Assembly (NCBI GenBank): GCA_965240325.2
Contig: OZ251231.1
Span: forward strand, 2,232,001-2,296,000
Direction: 5' to 3'
Origin: Rebecca billardiae RCC1528
Lineage: Eukaryota; Haptophyta
Length of the DNA: 64,000 nt
Positions 11,241 through 21,586 of this stretch are shown here, piece after piece. The position numbers were made by a program, and so were the translations under genes. The notes beneath the pieces were generated by a model that was not told the origin of the DNA, searched no databases, and saw only the letters and a list, made by a program, of their open reading frames with translations. How positions within the stretch are numbered: the stretch's first letter is position 1; each line of letters opens with the position of its first letter.

Positions 11241-11913
11241 TGACGGCGCGATGTGTTGGCGTGCGCAACAAGCACAGCCGCGGATCACCGGCCCGGGCCT
11301 CCGGCCCCTTAGGCCTTAGGGCCGCCAGGCTCACTGCGCGACTCAGTCTCAGGCTACGTCGGAGACTGACGACCGGACTCAGACAGGGCTCAGACGCCAC
11401 GGCAGCCCACAGGCCCACAGCCATCACAGGTTTCTGATTCTTGCGCTTCAAGCTCGGCGCGACACTCCGTCGCGGGGGCCCTAACTCTGTGGCCCACTGG
11501 CCACTGGCAGTGGCACTGATGACGCACGGATGACGAGTCCGCTGGCAGAGGACCGGGTCAGCCCGTCAGGGCTCAGCACGTCAGGCCCTCACGGCCTCAG
11601 CCAGCCTTAGCCGGGCCTCGGGCTCGGACTCTGGCGGCGGTCGGTCGCGGCCAGTCCCATCAGTGCCGGAACTAGAGAGTCTGGTTCAATCACTCTGAAC
11701 TCTGAAGTCTCGGAGAAGTTGAGAGGCGGCCCGCGCGGGCATCAGCACCGTGCTGTCTGAAAAGTCACTATAGTCTGCTGCGTGCTGTAGTGATATGGCA
11801 GTGCATATATATTGTATATGTATGCGTCAGAGCTGGCAGCCTCGGGTCACAGGCGAGGGGGCGCACCGCGACAGCCTCCGCATGTCCAGAGTGTCTGACT
11901 CTGAACCGGGTGC
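11241..11913. other. Intergenic between convergent RPB1 and STI1-like genes
   Basis: This 673-bp gap holds the 3' ends of two genes that point toward each other. The sequence has many short GGCC/CAGTC-type words (for example around 11290-11340) and a short TATATATTGTATATGTATG run near 11805. No gene or RNA was recognised. Confidence 0.4.
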
Positions 11914-12480
11914 TCAGGAGCTGCCAAGCGCCTGCGCCGTCTCGGCCTGCTTGCCAGATGCATCGACCTTCGTGTTCGAGAGCTTGCTGGCGCCCATCTT
12001 GCTCTCCCCATCGTCCTCCTGGGACGGCGGCTTGCTGCCCTGGTAGTACGAGGAGGCCGCTGCCTGCAAGCTCTCTGCCCGCGCGCGCATCTGCTCCTGG
12101 AACTCGGGCGACTCGAGCTTTTTGATGGCTTCTTCGAGCTCGTCTTCGCTCGGCACGCGCATGCCCATACGCTCCATGGTGTGCCGAGCCTCGGGCGACA
12201 TGAGCGACTCCTTCAGCTGCGAGATGAACTGCGGGTCCTTCATCTGGTTGAGCATCTGGTTCATGAACTGCGGGTCGCGCATCATCGCCTGCGCCTGCTG
12301 CAGCTCCTCGGCGCTCACGTCGCCGAGCGAGGCGAAGCCCTCGGCGCCCGCGCCCGCCGCAGCCGCCTGGCTCGGTGCCGCCTCCTTCCCAGCGGCGCCG
12401 CCGAAGAACGGAAGCGCGCCCGTGGGCGCCGCCAGCAGCAGCGCCGCCGCCGCGACGAGAGACGACCGAGACATTGTCAT
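11914..12480 (-). CDS. Secreted or organelle-targeted STI1-domain protein
   Basis: The protein has 188 residues from ATG 12480 (a second ATG lies two codons later). The N-terminus is a clear signal peptide (SRSSLVAAAALLLAAPTGA). It is followed by a helical STI1/Hsp-organising repeat: EELQQAQAMMRDPQFMNQML, then NQMKDPQFISQLKESL, with the DPQF/DPE spacing typical of STI1 modules, and an amphipathic helix with EELEEAIKKLESPEFQEQM. STI1 modules in Hop/Sti1, Tic40 and ubiquilins bind chaperones or hydrophobic clients. A signal peptide points to the ER lumen, or, in algae with complex plastids, to the plastid as the first half of a bipartite signal; FFGG after the cleavage region would fit such a transit peptide, but this is uncertain. 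It lies 201 bp downstream of the polycystin-like gene on the same strand. Confidence 0.75.
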   Translation of the reverse strand: MTMSRSSLVAAAALLLAAPTGALPFFGGAAGKEAAPSQAAAAGAGAEGFASLGDVSAEELQQAQAMMRDPQFMNQMLNQMKDPQFISQLKESLMSPEARHTMERMGMRVPSEDELEEAIKKLESPEFQEQMRARAESLQAAASSYYQGSKPPSQEDDGESKMGASKLSNTKVDASGKQAETAQALGSS

Positions 12481-12681
12481 CAGCCTTGACCTCCGCCGCT
12501 CGAGGGTGTAATCGAAATTCTCTATGGGGGTAATGGACACGTGGCATTTTGATTTGGGCGCCATCATCCTTTTGATCTTCCGGATCGCCCGGAAAATGGG
12601 TGACACTCCTGAGCCAAAGCAGCATAAATAAAAGCGGTGTACCAGCATGGCCGGGCGGCCGGTCGCCGGGTCGGTCCCCCG

Positions 12682-13855
12682 TCACACAGGCACAACCATG
12701 ACCGAGTCGCAGCAGCGCCACCTGCTCACGTGCTGCGCGCACGAGCGCCCAAAGTTGATGCCGACCACGAGGCCGGCCTTCTTGGCGAAGAAGAGCAGCG
12801 GCTCGACCACCACGTACGTCGTTCCGATCGCCACGCCCCACGACGCGGCCGCCCATCGCGCGCGCCGGAAGGACAGCAGCCGCGTGTACACGACGACCAG
12901 GAGCGCGCACCAGACGAAGAGGGCCCACGCGACCATAAAGCCCGCGAGGAGCTGCGCCGCCGCGCGCACGCGCAGAAGCGGCGTCGGCCGCGGGTGCGCG
13001 CGCGTGCCCGTGCCTACCTGCGCGCGCCACAGCCGCGCGTGATACCACGAGCGGAATTCTGAAAACGAGACGGCGCCGTCGCCGTCGCCGTCGAGCTCTC
13101 TGCGCATCTCGTCGAGCAGCTCCCCCACCTCGTCCTCGTGCGTCGACTGCGTCACCACGTTGCGCACCATCCGGCCGAGCGCGTGCACGTCCAGCGCGCC
13201 GCCGCCCTGCGGGTCGAAGGCGTCAAACACGGCACGCAGCGCGCGCACCACCGCAGGGTCCATGCCGTGCGCCCACTCCGGGGCGTGCGCGCCGTGCGGC
13301 GGCGCGGCCTCCTCGTGCGGCGGCGCATCGGGGCGCTCCGATAGCGCGGCGGACGTGGCACGCGCCGTCGGCTTGCGCTCGGGCTCGGGCTCGGGCGCGC
13401 TGGGCGTGGGTGTGTGCGCGGGCGGCGGCGCGAGCGGAGGCGGCGGCGGCTCCGATGGCGCTGGCTCAGCCTGCGCCTCGTCCTCGTGCGCGCCCGTCGG
13501 CTCGTCGGGCTCGGAGCCAATGTCGGTCACTTGCTCCGGCGAGGCCGCCGGCTCCAGCGCCTCCGCAGCCGGCGGCTCCGGCGCCGGCTCGGGCCGCGCG
13601 CCGCGCGTCTGCTCGGCCGCTGGCTCGTGCGGCGCGCCCGGCGCGTGCAGCTCGCCCTCTGCATCCAGGCCGAGATTGTCGAGGTCGCCCTCGCCCAGCT
13701 CGAGCTGCAGCCGCGTCGGCACGCCGTTCACGCGCCTGCGGCCGAGCCAGCCGCCCCACTCGCGCTGCCTGCGGCGCAGCGCGCCCAGGGCACGCACGGG
13801 GCGCGACGCGCTGCGCGTGCGCACCGGCGCCGGCTCTGCGCTCGAGGGCTGCGGC

Positions 13856-13886
<31 letters not shown>

Positions 13887-16800
13887 GCGGCGGCGACGGC
13901 GGCGGCGACGGCGGCGCGTTCGTCCTTTCGCGCGATGAGCGCGGGCGCTGCCCGGGCGGGCTCACGATCGCGCGGCGCGAGCTCGACGACGCGTTCGAAG
14001 GCTGCGTGCCAAGCGGCGGCGCAGGCGTGCCGTGCGCGGGCGTGCCGTGCGCGGGCGTGCCGTGCGCGGGCGTGCCGTGCGCGGGCGTGCCGTGCGCGGG
14101 CGTGCCGTGCGCGGGCGTGCCGTGCGTGGGCACGCGCACGCGGAAGGCCGGCCGCACGGCGGCCTCGTCGTCGAGCGCCCGCGCGACCCGCTGCACGAGC
14201 GCGCGGTGCAGCCGGTCGAGCAGCGAGCCCGCGCGGCCGGCGCCCCAGGCGAAGACGAGGCGGAGGATGCCGTACACCGGCGTGGCGACCGCCGCGGTGA
14301 TCGCGGCGGTGGTCAGCAGCCAGACGAGGCTCACGCTGGCGCCGCCGTCGGGCTCGTCAGCCGCGGCCGCGCCGGCGGCGGCGTGCACGTCGGCGCTCGC
14401 GGGCGCGTCCGCGGCCGCGCGGCCGCCGCCGGCCGTGCTGCCGCCGGTGTACAGCGCGGCCTCGACGGCGATCTCGAGCATCACCATGCACGCGAGCAGC
14501 TGCACCGTCTCGGCGCGCCGCGTGTTGTCCGGGTCGCCCAGAGCCAGCGCGAGCACCGTCTGGTTGCGCAGCTGGCCGGCGACGCTGCGGCCGAGCGCTC
14601 GCGCGAGGTAGTGCGTGCGCGTCTCGCGGCGCCGCGCGCGCCGCCGCTCCTCCGCGCCCTTGTGCAGCGCGGCGCGCGTGGAGTTGCCGCGCGCGCGGGC
14701 CTGGATCGCGACGACCGCCGCGTCCACCGCGTCGTCGAGCCCGTCCAGCCGCCTCTCGAGCGCCGCGGCCACCTTGTCCGCGCGCGTCGTCGACTCGAGC
14801 TCGGCCGCGGCCGCGGCCGCGCGCACGCGGCCGTGCGCGCGCAGGTCGAGCGCGCCGCCGATCACGAGGCCGAGGAAGCAGAGGGCGGAGACGGTGCCGA
14901 CGAGGGCGAGCGCGTACCGGCCGTCGACCGTCTGCACGAGCCCGCGCGTGTCCGCCAGCACCGCGCCCGCCTCCTGCGCGCTGAACGTGTTGACGCGCGT
15001 GCCGGCCAGCTCCTCCACCGCCTCCGCGCCGCTCGCGGGCACGTCCAGCACTCCAAACGAGGTGAGGTGCGTGCACGCGCACGCGTACGTGGAGGGCGTC
15101 GCGGGCGGGGCGGGCGGCGGGCGCGGCGGGGCGGGCGGGGCGGGCGGCGGCGGCGGCGCAGGCGGCGGGTAGGGCGGCGGCGGCGGCAGCGGCGGCGGCG
15201 GCGGGTAGGGCGGCGGGTAGGGCGGCGGGCGCTCTGTCGTCGTCGTGCCGTCGCCGCTCGGCGGCGGCGGCGGCGCGCTCGGCGGCGGCAGCGGCGGCGG
15301 CGGCGGCGGCGGCATCGGCGGCGGGCTCGGGTCGAGCTGCAGCGCGCAGCCGCTCGAGCGCCACAGCTCCGCCGCGGTGTCCCACCAGTGGCACGCCAGC
15401 ACGCGCTCGCAGCGCGCACCCGCCCAGCCGTCGCGGCACGCGCACGCCCCGGCTGCGCACTCGCCGCGGCCGCACTCGGCGCGCGCCGCGCACGCGGCGC
15501 CGCCCGCGACGACCGAGGTCGAGCGCGGGACGTGCACGACGATTGGGTCGGCCTCGTCCACGCCCTGCACCTGCAGCGCCTCCGCGGCCGAGCCCGCGCG
15601 CACCAGCGCAAAGTCGACCACCTCCGAGTGCAGCTGGGGCGCGCCCGACCCCTCGGCCGTTCCGTTCTCCCCGGCACCCTCGGCCGCGCCCTCGGTGAGC
15701 GCGCGCCTCGCGCCGCCGCGCGCGCGCACGCGCGCCGGATAGGGCGAGGTGCTGAGCGCGACGAGCACGCCGTCGACGGCCTCGACGGCCTCACCCGACG
15801 CGTCCGACGCGTTGGCGACGAGCTCGGCCAGCAGGCCCGCCGGCAGGTCGGCGCGCGCCACGTCGGATGCGGTGCCGCCGCTGCTGCCGTTGCCGCCGCC
15901 GCCCACGCTCGCCGGCGCGGCCGAAGCGGCGCGGTCGGCGCGCAGCCGGGCGGCGCTCACGCGCAGCCCCGCGGCCACGTCCTCCACGCCGAGCTCCGCC
16001 TCGCCCGGCGTCGCGCCGACGAGCAGCCCGCTCCCCAGCTGCTCCATCGTCGCGACCGACGCGGCCAGCACGCCCTCCGCCGCGCCGGCCGCGTCCGCGT
16101 CCGCGCCGTCCGCATCGCGCTCGCCCGCGCCCACGACCGAGCCGATCGCGCGCAAAATGTTGGCGGCGGTGGGCGCGTCGACGCCCGAGGGCGCGGCGCG
16201 GAGCACGATGTCTCGCGCCTGCGCGAGGCCGGCGGCCTGCACCGCGCCGTCGAGCGCGGCGCTGTCCGCGCCCAGCGCGTCCGCCAGCGCCACCGCCTCG
16301 TGCGCGCGCAGCGTCGCGCTCGGCACCGACGCGGCGGCCGCCTCGCCGAGCACGCCCAGAAGCTGGGACACGCGCGCGGCGCTGAGCACGCCGCTGCCGC
16401 CCGACGCGGTGGCGGCGAGCGCGGAGACGGCCTGGAACGCGCCGTCCGGCCGGCCGAGGTCGAGCGCGGCCGTCGCCTCCGCCAGCGAGCTCGCCACGTC
16501 GTCGTCGCCCAGCACGTCGGGCGCGCGCGCGCTGAGCGGCGCATACGCGGAGGCCGCGCCCCCGTGCACGTCGAGCACGCGGACGCGCGCCACCCACTCG
16601 CCGCTCGGCAGCGTCGTCTCCGCGCGCGAGGCGAGGCTCACGTCGCCGAGCTGGCGCTCGGCCGCGGCCGCGCCGGCGGTGCCGCCGCCGCCGCCGCCGC
16701 TGCTCGCGCTCGCCGCCGCGTACGAGAAGCCGTAGCTGAGCGGCAGCTCGTCCGGCTCATCAGCCCAGAGGCGCGCGCGCAGCACAAATCGCGTGCGCAG

Positions 16801-19632
16801 CGCGTCGCCCGCGGCCGGGCTGGCGGCGAGCAGGCCGCCGTACGGGGGGCGGTTGGTGAGCACGCGGACGGAGGCGACGGCGGTGCCGCCCGCGCCGGAC
16901 GCGCGCGTCGCGGAGAGCTCGAAGACGTACGCCACGCCCGCGCTCAGCGCGCCGCTGCGGAACGCGAGCGTGGGCTGCGCCGCGCCGGTCGTCGTCACGA
17001 GGCTCGCGTCGGCAAGGTCGAGCGGCGCCTCCGCGCGCTCGCCTCCGCCGAGGTCGAGGTACGCGCGCCAGCGGAGGTTGACGCGCGCGCCGCCCGCGTC
17101 GACGCTCGCGCGCAGCGCGATCTTGCGCGTCGGCAGCGACCACACCGCGTTGAGCCGCGCCGCCGCGTCCGCCTGCAGCGCCACGCGCGGCGGGTTGAGG
17201 GCGGCCACGCTCACGCGCACGCTTCCACTCGCGCGCGCGCGCGGCGCGCCCGAGGTGGCGAGCGAGCTCGCGACGACGGTGGCGAGGTAGAGCCCGGGGG
17301 CGAGCGCGCCGGCGGGGACGCGCAGCACGGGCGCGTCCGCGCGCGCGCCCAGCTGCGCGAGCTCGAGCTCGCCCTCGCCGCCCGCGAGCGTCCAGTTGAA
17401 CGCGAGCGTGAGGCCACCGCCGCCGCTGCCCGCGCTCGCCGCCAGGTTTGGGTCGTAGCTGCGCGACGCGTCGACGGCCAGCGCGGCGCCCGCGGGCAGC
17501 GTGCGGTCGCCGCCGCTGATGGCGAGGTGGATGGGCTGCGCGCGCACCACGAGCTCGACGCTCGCGTTCGCCGCGGCGGCCGGCTCCTCCGCCACCCAGC
17601 AGCGCACGCCGAGCGCGTAGCTCAGCCCGGGCGACAGCGTGAAGGGCGGCAGCTCGAGCGTCGCGCGGTGCGGCGGCGGCGGCAGCGGCAGTGCCGCGGC
17701 CGAGCCGTCGGCCGGGCGGCGGCTGAGCGTCTCGACGACGCCGAGGAGGCGCCACTCAAAGGTGAGCCGGCTCGCCGCGGCGGCTGGCCAGCACGGCGCG
17801 AGCGCCGCCTGCGCGTGCAGCCGCAGCTCCGCCGCGGGCAGCGCGCCCACCTGCGGCGCGCCCGCCACCTGCACCGACGGCTCGGCGCCGCCCGTGCGCA
17901 CCACGCGCGCGAGCGTGGGCGCAGACGACGTGCCAAAGGCGTTGGTCACGACGAGGGAGACGACGAGCTCCCCGCTCAGCCCCTCCAGCTGCGTGAGCAC
18001 CAGCTCCGCCGCCGACGCCTCCGCCTCCGCCGCCTCCGCCGCGAGCGCGGCCGGCGGCGGCTCTCCGCCCACCGACTCCACCGCCCACGCGTGAGCGAGG
18101 CCGAGCACGCCGCCGCCCGTCGAGCCGCTGCCGTCGAGGAGCAGCGAGATGCCGGGGCAGGCGGAGATGGTGGAGGGCGCGCTCACGTGCGCGACGGGCG
18201 GCCCGCACGTGCTCCCCGCCGGGCAGCTCGGCGCCGAGAGGGCCACCGCCACTCCCGACACGCACCCGCCCTGCGAGCACGGCGCGCTCGCCGGCACCGT
18301 GGACGCGCGCAGCAGATACTGGTCGCGGATCGCGACCGTGTCCGTGGGCCCCAGGGTGCTGCTGTGCGAGAGCGTGGCGATGAGGAGCTCGTCGGAGTCC
18401 CAGTAGCACGCGTCGTGCGAGCCGCCGCCGCTCCCCTTCACCGCGAGCAGCGTGTTCGGCTCGAGCACGCGGCCGCAGTCCGCCACGCCCTCCATGCCCG
18501 CGCGGTCGGTCGGGCCGGAGAATCGGAACTCGACGCGCGTGCCGTCCCAGCTCATGGCCGCGCTCTGCAGCACGGGCACGACGAGGGTGGCGAGGCGGAG
18601 GCGGTTGTCGTCGCGGTCGGCGATGACCAGCTGCACGCCCGACGGCGTCCACGCCGTCGCGTACGGCCGCATGAACCGCGCGCTCGTCGCGACGCCATCC
18701 GTGTACCCCGCGCCGCCGCCGCCCGCGAGCGTCGACGCGCGGGCGGCCGAGATGGACACGCGGCGCACCGCGGCGTTGGAGCCGTCGGCGACAGTGAGCG
18801 AGCGGCCGGTGGGGCTCGCGTCGAGGTGCTGCGGCGCGGAGAAGCGCACGAGCCCGCCCGCGCCCTCCGCGTACCCCGCCGCCGTCCCGCCCGCGAGCAC
18901 CGTCGTCTCGCCGGTCGAGGTGTGCACGCGGTACACGTTGTGCCGCCCCTGGTCGGTTACGTACGCGTAACGGTCGTCGCCCGCGGGGATGGCGACGCCG
19001 CGCAGCCAGTTGAACGTGTGGCCCGGGGGCCCGCCGCTCAGCGTCGACGTGGACCAGCCGGCCGTCTCGATCCGCCGCACGTTCCGCCCCATCTGCTCGA
19101 CGAGGATGAGGAAGCTGCCGTCAGACGAGCTCGCAATGCCGCCCGGCCGGTTGAAGCGCGCGCTGTTGCCGGCGGCGTCGATGCTGGCCGGGGCGTACGG
19201 CCAGCCAACGGGGGTCGAGATGCTGTTCGACCCGCTCAGCTGCACCGCGCGCACCACGCTCGCGTGCCAGACCGTCACGTACAGCGTGCCGCCGTCGGCA
19301 GAGACCACGGCCGCCTGCGCCGTCTCCAGCTGCACTTCGCCTGTACCGCAGAGGCCGGCGATGGTGCTCACGGCACCGGTCGCCATGTTGAGCTTGCGGA
19401 CGGAGCCGCTGTCGACGATGTACGCGAAGTCCCCGGCCCGGTCCATCGTCACGTCCTCCAGCGCGTCGAAGGTGGCGAGCTCGCCTACGCCGTCCGCGCA
19501 CCCTCGCGAGCCGTTGCCCGCGAGCGTGATGACGCCATACTCGGGCTCGGCGGAGAGCGAGAGGTGCGGCGCGAGGAGCGCCGCGAGCAGCACCGCGCGC
19601 AGCGCGAGCCGCAAGCCTCGCCTCCGCGCCAT
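12682..19632 (-). CDS. Polycystin-1-like GAIN/GPS membrane protein with NHL repeats
   Basis: This is a giant type I-like membrane protein of about 2,300 residues. In order it has a signal peptide (residues ~1-25), NHL-type propeller repeats (~25-370; ITLAGNGSRG...FDALEDVTMDRAGDFAYIVD), a long Ig/REJ-like Ala-rich ectodomain, an EGF-like module (CGRGECAAGACACRDGWAG, ~1380-1410) and a GPS autoproteolysis motif (CHWWDTAAELWRSSGC ... CACTHLTSF, ~1414-1528) split by a ~75-residue proline-rich insert. A first transmembrane helix lies near 1571-1594; other helices, an HGTPA repeat and an EF-hand region (DPQGGGALDVHAL and DGDGDGAVSFSEF) follow before the last helices. A 66-nt GTAGGC..GCAG segment (13017-12952) is probably an intron. 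Polycystin-1 relatives sense mechanical or chemical cues at cilia or the cell surface. Start: the ATG with the signal peptide. The C-terminus may include an unrecognised last intron. Confidence 0.75.
14026..14130 (-). repeat. 15-bp tandem repeat, 7 units, coding for HGTPA
   Basis: Seven perfect or near-perfect 15-bp units (plus strand CGTGCCGTGCGCGGG) lie inside the cytoplasmic region of the polycystin-like gene and encode His-Gly-Thr-Pro-Ala. The near identity of the units at DNA level suggests recent expansion by slippage; copy number is probably polymorphic. Confidence 0.9.
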
Positions 19633-19895
19633 GTGCGCGGCGCGCGGCGCGCCCCCTGCCCGGTGGTGAGGCCCCGCGCCGGCAGCGAAACCCCAAGCGA
19701 CGCTCGATTTAGATAAGCTGCGGTTGGCGTGTTTACCCGCTTCATAGTCGCGCAATTCGCCAATCGGCACATCGATACTACGTTCGTGGGCAGCGTTCTC
19801 GCGTCGTTCTGATTGATGTGCAATACCATGCGGGTACATGTGTCTTTTTGACGAGACTCAGCCGAACCGCGGTCCGCGGGCAAAGGGCGGCGGGC
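19633..19895. promoter_or_regulatory. Divergent promoter between polycystin-like and UBC genes
   Basis: The 263 bp between two opposed start codons must carry both promoters. Its centre (19700-19850) is clearly lower in GC than the flanking exons. The UBC frame has an earlier in-frame ATG at 19818, so the true gap may be shorter. Confidence 0.4.
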
Positions 19896-21586
19896 ATGTC
19901 GGCCCAGGGGCGGCTCATGCAAGAGTACCAGACACTAGCGAAGCAGACGACGCCGTCCGTCTTCGCGCGCCCAGACGAGGACGACGTGATGCACTGGACC
20001 GCGCTCATCGTCGGTCCGCCCAACACGCCTTACGCGCGCGGCCTCTTCCACTTTGACATGCGCTTCCCGCGCGACTACCCGAACACGCCGCCCAAGGTGC
20101 TGATCACGACGACGTCTTCCGCGAACGTGCGCTTCAACCCGAACCTCTACAACAACGGCAAGGTGAGCGCGCGCCCACGCCGTAGCGGCGGCAGCCAGCT
20201 CGGGGCACGTGCGCGCGCGCGCGCGCGGCGGCGGTCGTGACATGGTCTGCGCGGCACCGCGCGCGTGCTGCGCAGGTCTGCCTCTCCATCCTGGGGACGT
20301 GGCGAGGTGCGCGCGCGAATGGGTGCTCTACCTGTGCCGCGCCGCCTCCGCTGCCCTCGCCGCGTCCATCACCGCGTCCTGCCGCGAGCCGCGCCGTGCG
20401 CGCGCGCATGCTCTCACACCGGCTGCACGCGCACCCCACGCGCGCGCAGCCGAGTCGTCGGGCGAGCAGTGGTCGGCGGTGCAGAACGTGCAGTCCGTGC
20501 TCCTCTCGATCCAGTCGCTCATGCACGACAAGCCGTACCACAACGAGCCCAACTTCGAGGCGGACGACGGCTCGGGCGACATCGAGCGGTACAACGACAA
20601 GATTGCACACGAGACGCTGCGCGTGGCGGTGGTCGAGGTGATGGAGGACACGCTCGACGCGCGGCCGACGCCGAACGGCGCGGTGGCGTCGTTCGCCGAC
20701 CTGCGCAAGCAGCTCTTCCTCATGCAGCACGACAACTACGTCAAGACCCTCGAGAGGTGGGCCGCCTCCGCCGCGTCGCACGTGCGCGACGGCCGTCAGT
20801 TCAAGATGATGCCGTTCGAGTGCTCAACCAATGGCATGCGAGGCTCGTTCGCGTGGCGCAACGTGGGCGAGCGGCTGCGCGCGCTGCGCAAGCGCGTGGA
20901 CGAGGAGATGGACGGGTGGCGGCAGATCGGCGTCGAGCAGGCCGCGCTCGCGCGCTCGGGCTCCGCCATCGGCCTCTCGCCCGCCGTCTCCACCGTGCGC
21001 GAGCAGCTCGCCAAGCTGCACGCCGACCCGCCCGAGCTGTGCTTCCTCGGGCCGGGCGAGGAGAACGCGCTCGTGTGGGAGGTGTCGCTGCTCGGGCCGG
21101 AGGGCACCTCGTTCGAGGGCGGCTGCTTCCAGCTCGAGATTCTCTTCCCGCCCAACTACCCCGACTCGTGCGCGCGGCGCGCGCCGTGCGCGCCCGCACC
21201 CATCCGCCGCCGGCTGCGCGTCCGGACCGCCGCCCACCCGCGGCGCCTCGCCCCCGCACGCCCGCGCTTCAACCCGCCCCCGCGCGCGCGCCGCGCGCAG
21301 CTCGCCGCGAATCCGCTTCACGACGAGCATATATCACCCGAACATCTCGCCCGAGGGCGTGCCGTACCTGCCCACGCTGCTGCTGTGGCACGCGGTCGCG
21401 CCGCGGCAGCGCAGCGCCAAACAGCTGCTCGAGGAGGTGCGCGCGCTGCTGCTGCGCAAGCCCGACCCGGAGCCGATCACGCACCTGAACGTGGACGCGG
21501 CCGCGCTGTGCTTCTCGATGGACGAGGAGTCGCGTAAGCGGTACAGACGGGAAGCGAGGCGATGCGCACAGCGAAGCAACGAGTGA
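19896..21586 (+). CDS. Double ubiquitin-conjugating (UBC) domain protein, four exons
   Basis: Exons 19896-20162, 20276-20306, 20450-21167 and 21301-21586 join to 433 residues; introns are GTGAGC..GCAG and GTGCGC..GCAG. The first UBC domain resembles the UBE2O/UBE2Z/BIRC6 group: HWTALIVGPPNTPYARGLFHF, RFPRDYPNTPPKV, FNPNLYNNGKVCLSILGTW, then GEQWSAVQNVQSVLLSIQSL and the family's NEPNFE. Its catalytic cysteine is C91. A second UBC-like domain begins about residue 250 (LCFLGPGEENALVWEVSLLGP, FPPNYPDSSPRIRFT, IYHPNISPEGVPYL); where E2s have GxICL it has GVPYL, so the cysteine is replaced. Splicing of intron 4 restores YPDSSPRIRFTTSIYHPN, which supports it. Likely role: an E2 transferring ubiquitin or a ubiquitin-like protein, with a UEV-like partner domain built in. 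An alternative upstream ATG at 19818 would add 26 residues. Confidence 0.88.

Noticed and set aside
12682-13048. Overlapping minus-strand frame 11768-13048 as an alternative C-terminus of the polycystin-like gene
   Set aside because: It is Arg/Ala-rich without membrane helices, whereas the chosen frame keeps two hydrophobic helices to the stop.
14032-19716. 1,894-codon open frame on the plus strand across the polycystin-like gene
   Set aside because: Same artefact; Arg/Ala/Gly-rich with no domain, and the minus frame has clear NHL, GPS, membrane and EF-hand features.
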